From: Candidatus Peribacteria bacterium
GTDB taxonomy: Bacteria > Patescibacteriota > Gracilibacteria > UBA1369 > 2-02-FULL-48-14
Assembly (NCBI GenBank): GCA_943357175.1
Contig: CALRGE010000006.1
Coordinates: 1-64,000, forward strand
Reading direction: 5' to 3'
DNA length: 64,000 bases
Position numbers and translations under genes: made by a program. The notes beneath the pieces were generated by a model. The model saw nothing but the letters and a program-made list of their open reading frames with translations. It did not search any database and was not told the origin of the DNA. Of this stretch, positions 7,330 through 14,816 are shown one piece after another; the first letter of the stretch is position 1; every line of letters begins with the position of its first letter.

Positions 7330-7581
7330 ATGAATCCAACAGCTCAAATTATCGGGATAAAGCAATTGCACAAAGATATGAAGAAAATTTCAGAATTTGT
7401 GGCTAGGGGTCAGGTTTATATTGTTGTCAAAAACTCTAAACCAGCCTTCAAAATTGTGCCGATGGGAGCTGAGAAGAGTGGGCTTAGCTTTAAAGAAGCA
7501 TTCAAGAACTCTCACTTTACCTCAGATAATCCGAACTTGAGCATGGAGATCGACAAAATTCTATATGGAAGTGATTCTTGA
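7330..7581 (+). CDS. Phd/YefM-type antitoxin
   Basis: This is an 83-residue antitoxin. The frame opens at a TTG at 7318, but the ATG at 7330 gives MNPTAQIIGIKQLHKDMKKI, the usual beginning of Phd/YefM antitoxins, and leaves the operator repeat outside the gene. The family signature is the N-terminal 'IGIKQLHKDMKKISEFVARGQVYIVVKNSKPAFKIVP' pattern (compare 'vn..elr...s..i..v..g.pv.vt..g.p.avl.p'), here split by positions 8-44. The C-terminal part binds and neutralises the toxin. It overlaps the toxin gene by 17 bp, typical of coupled translation. Direct repeats in the promoter are the likely binding sites of this protein. Confidence 0.82.
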   Translation: MNPTAQIIGIKQLHKDMKKISEFVARGQVYIVVKNSKPAFKIVPMGAEKSGLSFKEAFKNSHFTSDNPNLSMEIDKILYGSDS

Positions 7582-7942
7582 TACAAATGTCTGGTTCGCA
7601 TATCTACATGATGCTGATTCTCAACATAAAAAAGCACTAAGTCTGTTTGAAGTTCTAAAAGATAAAGTTTTAATACCAGAGTATGTGTTAATTGAGATAT
7701 TAAATCTCATTACTGTAAAAATAGGTAAAGACAATGCAGATAGCTTCATTTCTGATCTGCTAAGTTTTGACAAAGTAACTATACTTTGGTCAAGTTCTGA
7801 CTTCAGAGATCAGCTTTTGAGCTTCTTCCTCTCCAACAAATTCGAGAAACTTTCATTCGTTGATCAAAGTCTCTTATTTTTGTCGAAAAAATACAAAGTT
7901 GTGACATTCGATAAAGAGCTTCTAAAACGGATTGGACGCTAG
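7565..7942 (+). CDS. VapC-like PIN-domain toxin (RNase)
   Basis: This 125-aa PIN domain protein is very likely the toxin of a type II toxin-antitoxin module, acting as a Mg-dependent endoribonuclease. The acidic active site is complete: Asp6 in VILDTNVW, Glu44 in VLIEILN, Asp100 in LSFVDQSLL and Asp116 in KVVTFDKEL. The start lies inside the antitoxin gene (17-bp overlap). It ends right at the -35 of the downstream pilus promoter. Size and motif spacing match VapC proteins. The paired antitoxin is Phd/YefM-like rather than VapB AbrB-like, a frequent mixed combination. Confidence 0.88.
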   Translation: MEVILDTNVWFAYLHDADSQHKKALSLFEVLKDKVLIPEYVLIEILNLITVKIGKDNADSFISDLLSFDKVTILWSSSDFRDQLLSFFLSNKFEKLSFVDQSLLFLSKKYKVVTFDKELLKRIGR

Positions 7943-7971
7943 TTGCTTTTTAGCCTGTTTTTTGCTATAAT
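7943..7971 (+). promoter_or_regulatory. Strong extended -10 promoter of the pilus operon
   Basis: TTGCTT (7943-7948), a 17-bp spacer and a perfect TATAAT (7966-7971) preceded by TGC (extended -10). The expected start is near 7978, about 18 bases before the ATG at 7996. The same TGC-TATAAT form occurs before the prsW-like gene (39173-39178). Confidence 0.8.
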
Positions 7972-7995
7972 AGTGAGATTTAAATAAATATAAAA

Positions 7996-9150
7996 ATGGC
8001 TGAAGAATTAAAGATGGCTCAGGCAAGCCCTCAACCGGCATCCATGACGGGTGTACCGGGTATTCCTATGGCTGCGAAAGTAGTAGAAAAGAAGAATATT
8101 TTTTCTGAAATGTTTGCTGCAAAGAAAGCGCCGCTCGTGTTGAAAAAGGACAATCCGCTTGAAGCGCCTAAGAAAGCGAAGCCAGGAACTATCGTTTTGA
8201 AGGTTTCATTGGGGATTTTTGTGATTATTGCTGGATTCTTTTTCACTCAACTTTCAACAAGTTTCACAATACTTGGAACGAATACTGCGCAGAAAAATGC
8301 CTTAGCAAAAGTGCAGGTGACAAATTTACAGGCAGAAATAACAATGGAAAAACATTTGAACGCAGTTTTATTGCTTGAAAAATATTCTAAACTTGGAGAC
8401 GAGTATTTTTATTACTTGAAACAATCGACCTCTGAGTATGTTTCAGAAAATAAAAAGACAGAATATAAAACAAAAGTAGATTCAATTAAACCTCAAATGA
8501 AAGAAATCGTTGCTGCTTTACAAACAGATCTTGGTGATGTGCTAACTGAAGAACAAAAACAGCTAACTGTTCAAAAAATCACTGAAGCGATTGATGCCTT
8601 GAAGGCAAAAACCGGTCAGGCTGATGAACAAGCGATTCTGAGTGATATTCAAGATTTGGAAAGTACAAGAAAAATTCTTATTGATGACGCATTTAAGTCG
8701 GCCATTAATTCTACAGATTCAGAAAAAGCTGCAAATGATGATTTGCAAAAAATCCTAACAGCTTATAACACAATCAACCAGAGCGTTGCGTCTTTGATTT
8801 CAAGCATTGAATCTAAACGAATTTCTTGGTCAACATATTTGGCGGGAGCAGAAGAAATTGCAAAAGATATAGATCCACTTTTCAATACTGAATTTAAGGG
8901 AAACATGACAGTTCAAAGCCTTGATTTCAGCAGCGATAGCGCAACAATGAGCGTTACCGGTGAAACAGAAACAGCAGATACAAAAAACTTTACTTTGATT
9001 TCAGATTTGGTTGATGCGTTCAATGCATCTTCAATTTTCAAAGATGCAGAGCAAAGATCTTTCTCAAAGAATGAATCTGGCGATGAAGAAGCGGCAAATT
9101 ACAGTGCATCATTTCAGCTTACTATTTCTTTAGAAGCAGAAACACAATGA
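7996..9150 (+). CDS. Pilus-cluster membrane protein (PilN position)
   Basis: This 384-aa protein opens the type IV pilus operon. It has about 64 cytoplasmic residues rich in Pro, Ala and Lys, one transmembrane helix at about 65-86, and a long extracytoplasmic part with helical hairpins (residues ~95-290) and a compact beta-rich C-terminal domain (TVQSLDFSSDSATMSVTGETE). In canonical clusters PilM, PilN and PilO precede or accompany the ATPase. This topology and the 4-bp ATGA overlap with the PilO-like gene suggest a PilN-like inner-membrane alignment protein, but I see no direct PilN signature and no PilM-binding INL motif. The N-terminal tail is unusually long. Transcription should start from the promoter at 7943-7971. 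Confidence 0.62.
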   Translation: MAEELKMAQASPQPASMTGVPGIPMAAKVVEKKNIFSEMFAAKKAPLVLKKDNPLEAPKKAKPGTIVLKVSLGIFVIIAGFFFTQLSTSFTILGTNTAQKNALAKVQVTNLQAEITMEKHLNAVLLLEKYSKLGDEYFYYLKQSTSEYVSENKKTEYKTKVDSIKPQMKEIVAALQTDLGDVLTEEQKQLTVQKITEAIDALKAKTGQADEQAILSDIQDLESTRKILIDDAFKSAINSTDSEKAANDDLQKILTAYNTINQSVASLISSIESKRISWSTYLAGAEEIAKDIDPLFNTEFKGNMTVQSLDFSSDSATMSVTGETETADTKNFTLISDLVDAFNASSIFKDAEQRSFSKNESGDEEAANYSASFQLTISLEAETQ

Positions 9151-9731
9151 ATGAAAGACATAGATTTATTACCGGCTTAATTATAACTGCAATCGCGGTG
9201 GTTGGCGGAGTGTGGCAGTGGAATGAACTAACTGCGATGCAGTTGGAAACAAATACTTTTTCAACAGATGCGAGTAATTTAACACATACAAAGTCAGAAA
9301 TAATTAAGGAAAATGAAAGCCGGAAAGGTGAAGTTATTAAATTAAGAGAAGGCTCAGGTGAAGAACTTAAAGCTGTTTTTCCTACAAGTGAAGATATTAC
9401 GTCTCTGACGAGACTGTTTGACGACTTCTCAGTTCAGAATAATTTCCCAACTAATCCATTTTTCATTGGAAGTATAAATTATGCAAACTCAGAGGCGGCT
9501 GAAGGCACAACTTACAGATATGTTCCGCTTAATTTATCAGTAAGTGCTTCAAGAAAAAACTTGGATAAATTTATTGAATATATTGAAACATCTGGATCTC
9601 TGGAAAGTGGAGTTCGATTGATGAGTATTGATAATTTTCGACTCTCCTATCCTGATGAGTTCGGCGGAGAATATAGCGCGGAATTTCAAATTAAAGCTTA
9701 CTTCTCACAAGAAATAGATGGACAATCCTAA
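9147..9731 (+). CDS. pilO: PilO-like pilus assembly protein
   Basis: PilO forms the periplasmic scaffold with PilN that connects the pilus motor with the envelope. This 194-aa protein has a short cytoplasmic N-terminus, a transmembrane helix at about residues 8-28, a coiled coil (~30-70), and a ferredoxin-like C-terminal domain with YVPLNLSVSASRKNLDKFIEYIE and SIDNFRLSYPDEF, matching the PilO fold (L.v.G.y..l..Fl..l). It overlaps the preceding gene by 4 bp and the ATPase gene by 14 bp, so all are in one operon. The assignment relies on topology, motif pattern and context. Confidence 0.68.
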   Translation: MNERHRFITGLIITAIAVVGGVWQWNELTAMQLETNTFSTDASNLTHTKSEIIKENESRKGEVIKLREGSGEELKAVFPTSEDITSLTRLFDDFSVQNNFPTNPFFIGSINYANSEAAEGTTYRYVPLNLSVSASRKNLDKFIEYIETSGSLESGVRLMSIDNFRLSYPDEFGGEYSAEFQIKAYFSQEIDGQS

Positions 9732-10974
9732 ACTTCAAGCATTGCAGGACGCGATTGTGGGAGGAAACATTCCTCAACTTGTTATGAATGCGCTTTCTTA
9801 TGCGATTGAAATCAGATGTTCTGATGTGCATATTGAACCACTGAAAAATACCGTCGCGATTCGTTATAGAATTGACGGTTCACTTCGAAGAATTGTTGAG
9901 TATCCACCAAACATTCATCCTGCGGTTACTTCGAGGGTGAAAATTATGGCGAATTTGAAGATTGATGAACAACGTGTTCCGCAAGACGGGCGCGCGCAAG
10001 TTACAACTGCAGATGGCCGAGAGATGGATATTCGTGTTTCAACTCTACCGACAATTAACGGTGAAAAGATCGTTATGCGTCTTCAGGATCAATCGAGAAA
10101 AATACCGACTTTTGCCGAATTGGGAATTACTGGAAACGCGTTGAAATATTTGCAGGAAGGGCTCGATTTACCTAACGGAATTATTTTAACTTCCGGACCA
10201 ACCGGTTCCGGTAAAACAACAACTCTTTACTCTGCGCTGAGCACTTTGAATAAATCAGATGTGAATATTATGACAATTGAAGATCCGGTAGAAATTCAGA
10301 TGGACGGGCTTAACCAATCGCAGGTTCATCCTGATATTGATTATACTTTCGCCGGAGGTTTGAGAGCCGCACTTCGTCAGGATCCTGACATTATAATGGT
10401 GGGAGAAATTCGTGATCGAGAAACGGTTGATGTGGCGATTGAAGCTTCGTTAACAGGTCACCTTGTGCTTTCCACAATCCACACGAACTCAGCGGTTGAA
10501 ACTTTGACTCGTATTATGAACATGGGAGTTCCTGCATTTTTGATGACTGCGACAATCAATGCGATTGTGGCTCAGCGACTTGTGAGAAAACTATGTGACG
10601 TTTGCCGAAAGCCACTTGTGCCCGATGCAGCAACTCTTGAAATTGTGAAGCGTGCGATTTTGCATCTTCATCCTGATGAACCTTTCGATAAAGCTAAAGG
10701 TGCCGCGTTGCAATTCTTTGGACCGGGAGAAAAACCAGACTGCGCAAAATGTAATGGAATCGGTTACTACGGCCGAGTTGGTATTTATGAAGTGTTGAGA
10801 ATGAACAACCATATTAGAGATATGATTTTGAAAAATGCCAGCGTGGTTGATATTGAAAAATCATGTTTAGAAACAGGAATGGTTTCACTTGAACAAGCCG
10901 GCTTAATTAAAGCCCTCGACGGAATCACATCACTTGAAGAAGTTTACTCTGTAGCAAGGCCTGAGGCTGACTGA
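9718..10974 (+). CDS. pilB: PilB/GspE-type pilus assembly ATPase, short form
   Basis: This hexameric ATPase drives pilin polymerisation at the inner membrane. It is 418 aa, against about 560 for canonical PilB, because the N-terminal GspE domain is missing and the protein begins directly at the N2/linker part (SDVHIEPLKNTVAIRYRIDGSL). Motifs are the Walker A GPTGSGKTTT near 160-169, the Asp box with DPVE, the Walker B QDPDIIMVGEIRD near 221-232, and the His box TGHLVLSTIHTN. A four-cysteine zinc site is present (CDVC near 294-297, CAKC near 342-345), and GYYGRVGIYEVL follows it. It overlaps pilO by 14 bp and shares one base with pilC. Retraction ATPase PilT is not in the window. Confidence 0.95.
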   Translation: MDNPKLQALQDAIVGGNIPQLVMNALSYAIEIRCSDVHIEPLKNTVAIRYRIDGSLRRIVEYPPNIHPAVTSRVKIMANLKIDEQRVPQDGRAQVTTADGREMDIRVSTLPTINGEKIVMRLQDQSRKIPTFAELGITGNALKYLQEGLDLPNGIILTSGPTGSGKTTTLYSALSTLNKSDVNIMTIEDPVEIQMDGLNQSQVHPDIDYTFAGGLRAALRQDPDIIMVGEIRDRETVDVAIEASLTGHLVLSTIHTNSAVETLTRIMNMGVPAFLMTATINAIVAQRLVRKLCDVCRKPLVPDAATLEIVKRAILHLHPDEPFDKAKGAALQFFGPGEKPDCAKCNGIGYYGRVGIYEVLRMNNHIRDMILKNASVVDIEKSCLETGMVSLEQAGLIKALDGITSLEEVYSVARPEAD

Positions 10975-12158
10975 TGGAAAATACTACAAACCTACAAATC
11001 GGACTTTCGAAAGAAGATCAGGCGCGAATTAACTCGCTGAAACATGTAAAAGTTGAAAAAGTAACTTTGACAGGTTGGATTAAAAAAGCCAATGATTTTG
11101 CAATTAGTCTTAGTTCAATAAAACTTAAAGATAAAGTAACTTTTTTTCAGCTTCTTGCTGTGATGATTAATGCAGGAGTACCGATTATTAAATCGCTTTA
11201 CGTACTTTCTGATCAAACAGAAAACCCGCTTTTGAAAGAAGTAATTAGAAAAATCGCAGGGAAAATGGAGGGCGGTTCAAGTTTTTCAATTGCGATGGGA
11301 GAACATGAAAAAGTTTTCAGTGAATCTGAAAAAGGTATGATTGCCAGCGGCGAAGCTTCAGGTAATTTGAATGATATTTTGAAGGACCTCGCCCACCAGG
11401 CCGAAAAAAGTGCAGGAATTGTTGCGAAAGTAAAAGGTGCAATGGCTTACCCTCTTGCGATTATAACAATCATGATTATTGCATTATTTTTGATGTTAAC
11501 AATTGTGGTTCCACAGCTAACTTCAATTTTTACAGACAGTGGAAAAGAGCTTCCAATTGCAACAAGAATTTTGATTGGAATGTCTGATTTTGCAAAAAAT
11601 CAGTGGGGAGTAATCTTAATCGCTGCACTCGCCGCAGGAATCGGTCTAATGGTTTTCCGTCGAACAAAAACCGGAAAATACGCAATGGATTATGGAATTC
11701 TTTACGTTCCAATTTTTGGATCACTAATTAAAAAATTGATGGTTTCAAGATTTGCAAGATTGCTTGCCAGTCTTCTTAAGAGCGGAGTGCCGATTGTGAA
11801 AACTCTCGAAATTACTTCGAAGGCGATTGGAAATGAAGTCTACAAAAAAAGAATTGAATACGCCGCGATGGATGTTTCACAAGGAATTCCGCTGGGTGAA
11901 AACTTGAGCGACTCTGGTAGCCTATTTCCACCAATGGTTTCATCAATGATTCTTGTGGGTGAAAAAACTGCGAATATTACAGAAGTGGCAAATAAAATTG
12001 CAGATTTTTATGAAGACGAAGTGGACAATGCGGTTAGCACTTTGTCTAAACTTATGGAGCCGGTTATCTTGGTGGTGATGGGTGCTTCAGTTGGTTTCAT
12101 TGTTGCCGCAATCATGCAACCTATAATTGCATTGAGTGACGTGTCAAGTTCTGTTTAA
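10974..12158 (+). CDS. pilC: PilC/GspF-type inner-membrane platform protein
   Basis: PilC is the polytopic platform on which PilB acts. The 394-aa length and duplicated T2SF domain are standard. The first copy is near residues 55-190 (FFQLLAVMINAGVPIIKSLYVL ... SGEASGNLNDILKDLA), and the second near 255-390 (FARLLASLLKSGVPIVKTLEIT ... VGEKTANITEVANKIADFYEDEVD). Transmembrane helices lie at about 158-182, 210-230 and 362-385. Its ATG shares the last A of the pilB stop codon (TGATGG), indicating tight coupling. The two prepilins follow 69 bp later. Confidence 0.93.
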   Translation: MENTTNLQIGLSKEDQARINSLKHVKVEKVTLTGWIKKANDFAISLSSIKLKDKVTFFQLLAVMINAGVPIIKSLYVLSDQTENPLLKEVIRKIAGKMEGGSSFSIAMGEHEKVFSESEKGMIASGEASGNLNDILKDLAHQAEKSAGIVAKVKGAMAYPLAIITIMIIALFLMLTIVVPQLTSIFTDSGKELPIATRILIGMSDFAKNQWGVILIAALAAGIGLMVFRRTKTGKYAMDYGILYVPIFGSLIKKLMVSRFARLLASLLKSGVPIVKTLEITSKAIGNEVYKKRIEYAAMDVSQGIPLGENLSDSGSLFPPMVSSMILVGEKTANITEVANKIADFYEDEVDNAVSTLSKLMEPVILVVMGASVGFIVAAIMQPIIALSDVSSSV

Positions 12159-12227
12159 TCTCGAAATTTGCCTGAAGTAGATTTTTGGTTTAGGATTTTT
12201 TTCGAACAAACGCCTAACCAATTTCAT

Positions 12228-12824
12228 ATGAACATTCGTTCTCTTCGCTCATCTCGAGCTTTCACGCTTATTGAGCTTTTAATCGTTATCACAATCATCG
12301 GTATCTTAGCTGTTGCGCTACTACCAAGAATTACAGCAGGTCCAGCAAAAGCTAGAGATGCTCAAAGAAAGGCTGATTTAGCTCAGATTTCGACGGCTTT
12401 GGCTTTATATGCGGATGACAATAATGGGAGCTATCCATGGGGTACTACTTACACACAGGGCTGTATTTCTGGTGCAACTGGTCAGGCATGGGCTACAACT
12501 GTTTCGGCAACAAGTATTCATACATATATGACTACAGCTACTCCAACTGATCCTAAAGCTAATAATGGCGCGACAGTTTGTGCAACAGGCTATGGAATTT
12601 ATGAAACATTAAATGGATTTATTCTTGTAGCAAAAATGGAGTCTACTACATCTACTGGAGCTGGACTATACTTAGCGACTCTATCAACAGCAACCAAACT
12701 AGGTGCCTCAACTACTGCTTCAAGCAATACTAATACAGTAATGAACGACGCCTCTATGACAGGAGGTGGATGTACTGCATCTACAACTTGTTCTGCAGGT
12801 GCAATTTATGTACAACCTAGATAG
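12228..12824 (+). CDS. Type IV major prepilin, copy 1
   Basis: This is a type IV pilin precursor of 198 aa. The frame opens at a TTG at 12168, but the ATG at 12228 gives the short positively charged leader MNIRSLRSSRA, followed by FTLIELLIVITIIGI. The prepilin peptidase would cut before Phe12, and Glu at mature position 5 is present. After the hydrophobic helix comes RDAQRKADLAQISTALALYADDNNGSYPWG, the typical alpha1-C/loop of GspG-like pilins, and then a Thr/Ser/Ala-rich head with cysteine pairs (QGCIS, TVCATGY, GGCTASTTCSAG), probably disulfide-bonded. It is followed by its own terminator and a near-identical second copy. Confidence 0.93.
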   Translation: MNIRSLRSSRAFTLIELLIVITIIGILAVALLPRITAGPAKARDAQRKADLAQISTALALYADDNNGSYPWGTTYTQGCISGATGQAWATTVSATSIHTYMTTATPTDPKANNGATVCATGYGIYETLNGFILVAKMESTTSTGAGLYLATLSTATKLGASTTASSNTNTVMNDASMTGGGCTASTTCSAGAIYVQPR

Positions 12825-12865
12825 TCACCAACTTCAAACCACGATTTCACACACATTTATCAAGA

Positions 12866-12892
12866 GGCATCCGTAAGGGTGTCTTTTGGTTT
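12866..12892 (+). terminator. Terminator after pilin 1
   Basis: GGCATCC pairs with GGGTGTC (two GU pairs) across a GTAA loop, followed by TTTTGGTTT. A related hairpin follows the second pilin, as part of the duplicated unit. Confidence 0.6.
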
Positions 12893-12968
12893 GAACATAT
12901 AAATTGCGATTTGCTTGATGTATTTTTTTAGTCTAGAATTTTTTTGACAAATGCCTAACCAATTTCAT

Positions 12969-13556
12969 ATGAACATTCGTTCTTTTCGTTCATCTCGAGC
13001 CTTCACACTTATTGAGCTTTTAATCGTTATCACAATCATCGGTATTTTAGCTGTTGCGCTTCTACCAAGAATTACAGCCGGTCCAGCAAAAGCAAGAGAT
13101 GCTCAAAGAAAAGCTGATTTAGCTCAGATTTCGACGGCTTTAACTTTGTATGCTGGTGATAATAATGGGAGCTATCCATGGGGTACTACTTACACACAAG
13201 GATGTTTAAGTGCTCAAGCATGGGCTACAACGGTTTCTGCAACAAGTATTCATACCTATATGACCACAGCTACTCCAACTGATCCTAAAGCTAATAATGG
13301 AGCTACTATTTGTGGAACAGGTTACGGAATTTACGAAACAATGAATGGTTTTATACTTGTAGCAAAAATGGAATCTACTACATCTACTGGTGCAGGATTA
13401 TACTTAGCAACTACCTCTGCAGCATTGAAACTAGGTGCCCAAACTACTGCCTCAAGCAATACTAATACCGTAATGAATGATGTCTCTATGACTGGTGCTG
13501 GATGTACTGCTTCTACAACTTGTTCTGCAGGTGCAATTTATGTACAGCCTAGATAG
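12969..13556 (+). CDS. Type IV major prepilin, copy 2
   Basis: This is the second prepilin, 195 aa, with start ATG at 12969 (leader MNIRSFRSSRA then FTLIELLIVITIIGI). The helix and the YPWGTTYTQGC head start are the same as in copy 1. Differences cluster in the head: a three-residue deletion around SGATGQ (LSAQAW instead), ALALYADD changed to ALTLYAGD, GYGIYETLNG changed to GYGIYETMNG, and ATKLGAST changed to ALKLGAQT. All cysteines are conserved. It lacks an obvious own promoter but is separated from copy 1 by a terminator-like hairpin, so read-through or a promoter in the 144-bp spacer is needed. Antigenic variation or gene-dosage are possible roles. Confidence 0.92.
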   Translation: MNIRSFRSSRAFTLIELLIVITIIGILAVALLPRITAGPAKARDAQRKADLAQISTALTLYAGDNNGSYPWGTTYTQGCLSAQAWATTVSATSIHTYMTTATPTDPKANNGATICGTGYGIYETMNGFILVAKMESTTSTGAGLYLATTSAALKLGAQTTASSNTNTVMNDVSMTGAGCTASTTCSAGAIYVQPR

Positions 13557-13598
13557 TCACCAACTTCAAACCACGATTTCACACACATTTATCAAGAG

Positions 13599-13620
13599 GC
13601 ATCCGAAAGGTGCTTTTTGT
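13599..13620 (+). terminator. Terminator after pilin 2
   Basis: GCATC pairs with GGTGC around a CGAAA loop (one GU pair), followed by TTTTTGTCTT. It is the diverged counterpart of the hairpin at 12866-12892. A 14-bp palindrome (AGGCTTCGAAGCCT, 13632-13645) follows. Confidence 0.55.
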
Positions 13621-13698
13621 CTTAAAAAATTAGGCTTCGAAGCCTTCGTTTATAACTTTTATAGAATGAGTCAAGGTAGATTTTTATCTAAAAGGTGA

Positions 13699-13740
13699 CT
13701 CTATACTCACCGCTAGAATTTGTCTAGTCAACTAGCTTGA
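13699..13740 (+). repeat. Conserved block upstream of HNH gene 1
   Basis: ACTCACCGCTAGAATTTGTC followed by TAG...AGCTTGATTTGG is shared in order with 39269-39314 and 61773-61819. All three lie 50-100 bp before the start codons of the three HNH genes. This copy is the most diverged. Confidence 0.5.
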
Positions 13741-13770
13741 TTTGGCTTCAGTAAGTGATATTTTTGACTT

Positions 13771-14586
13771 ATGAATACACATGAAAAATTTAAAGAATAC
13801 GGGAAGAAGGCACTCGAGTATCGACGAAAGTGCGAGATGCTTTTGCCGGAGATTTTTAAATCTGAAATTTGGAGAGAAAAGGGTTTTTTAAGCATTTATG
13901 AGTACGCAGCAAAGTTAGCTGGAATGAGTGCTGCCGTTGTGGATGATTGCCTAAAAATTCATAAACGTATCGAAGATAAACCGGAGTTGATGGCGATAGC
14001 AGAAGTGAAAGGACTCCGAGCGGTTAAGCCAGTGGCATATATTGCGACTCAAGAAACTGCAGTATTTTGGGCTGATAAAGCAGCTGAAATGAGTCAACAT
14101 ACTTTACAAACATATGTTAAAGAATTTCGAAATGAAAGTGATGTGAAGTCTGAAGAAGAGGTGACGATGAAGCTCAAACCAGAAGTTTTAAAGCAGTTAG
14201 AAAAAATGAGAGGTGAATTAACTTGGAATGATTTGATGGAGAGGTTGTTGGGGAATGATGTGCCGGAGGCAGTTGAGGCAAGTTCACGGCATGTTCCGAA
14301 TGAAATGCAAAGATTTTCTAAAGGTAAATTCAACGGAAAATGTCATTATCCGAACTGTACTCGACCGGGTGAAATTTTACATCATACGCAGAGGTTTGCA
14401 CTCGAGCGAGTTCACGATCCAGCCAGATTAGTTTATCTATGCAAGGCACACGAACAGATTGCACATTTGGGTTTGTTCGATAATGAAGATGAAGCTCCGC
14501 ATTCGTGGCGGCTTCGTGAGGCGGCGGATAAAAGTGATTTGAAATATTTTGTTGATCGGAAGGTGCAGGGGTATAGGTCTGGTTGA
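13771..14586 (+). CDS. HNH endonuclease domain protein, family member 1
   Basis: This 271-aa protein has an alpha-helical N-terminal region (~1-110, with LLPEIFKSEIWREKGFLSIYEYAAKLAGMS, a DUF222-like arrangement), a helical linker, and a C-terminal HNH nuclease motif at about 190-235. In the HNH motif, C-x4-C (CHYPNC), ILHHTQRF with the catalytic His pair, HDPARLVYLCKAHEQIAH with the Asp at the usual Asn position, and the second zinc ligands are visible. It is the divergent member of a three-gene family (also at 39364 and 61869); its C-terminus is longer. It may be a mobile homing-type nuclease or a DNA-processing enzyme. The neighbours, pilins and the giant surface gene, give no functional hint. 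Confidence 0.82.
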   Translation: MNTHEKFKEYGKKALEYRRKCEMLLPEIFKSEIWREKGFLSIYEYAAKLAGMSAAVVDDCLKIHKRIEDKPELMAIAEVKGLRAVKPVAYIATQETAVFWADKAAEMSQHTLQTYVKEFRNESDVKSEEEVTMKLKPEVLKQLEKMRGELTWNDLMERLLGNDVPEAVEASSRHVPNEMQRFSKGKFNGKCHYPNCTRPGEILHHTQRFALERVHDPARLVYLCKAHEQIAHLGLFDNEDEAPHSWRLREAADKSDLKYFVDRKVQGYRSG

Positions 14587-14590
14587 AAGC

Positions 14591-14615
14591 AACTTGTAAG
14601 ATATCCTTACAAGTT
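14591..14615 (+). terminator. Hairpin after HNH gene 1
   Basis: This is a perfect 10-bp stem (AACTTGTAAG / CTTACAAGTT) with a 5-base loop, five bases after the HNH stop. There is no U-run, so it may be a processing or stability hairpin. A second perfect 8-bp hairpin (AATATGCA/TGCATATT) lies at 14686-14706. The rest of the 230-bp gap shows only the promoter at 14802-14810. Confidence 0.45.
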
Positions 14616-14801
14616 CGAGTAATAATTTAGAATTACAAATGAACTATTGCCAAAAATCACAACAGTTCGTTTATCGCAAAAAAGGAATATGCAAAAAATG
14701 CATATTTCTAATCCAACAACTCGACCAAGAAAATATTTCCTAACAGCGCAAGCAAAAAGCATTTTAACGGATTAAATGAGGGCGGAGAATTGGGGCTTTT
14801 T

Positions 14802-14810
14802 TGATAGAAT
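14802..14810 (+). promoter_or_regulatory. Extended -10 element before the giant gene (leaderless start predicted)
   Basis: TGA-TAGAAT forms an extended -10 ending at 14810. The ATG begins at 14817, exactly seven bases further, where transcription would be expected to start. I see no good -35. Confidence 0.45.
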
Positions 14811-14816
14811 TTCAGC

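Larger units (their letters stand above)
12200..13620 (+). repeat. Tandem duplication carrying the two pilin genes
   Basis: Two ~740-bp units carry a pilin gene with matching flanks. The region just before each ATG (CCTAACCAATTTCATATGAA) and the ~50 bp after each stop (starting TCACCAACTTCAAACCACGA) are identical or nearly so, including the terminator. The coding parts differ at scattered, mostly synonymous positions. Confidence 0.88.

Noticed and set aside
13495..13698. 67-aa ORF across the end of pilin 2
   Set aside because: It lies in another frame of the pilin gene and its terminator; no own start signal.
14639..14743. 34-codon ORF (MNYCQKSQQF..., with CKKC)
   Set aside because: It is very short, has no upstream signal, and overlaps a perfect hairpin in the HNH-giant gene gap; no support beyond an open frame.
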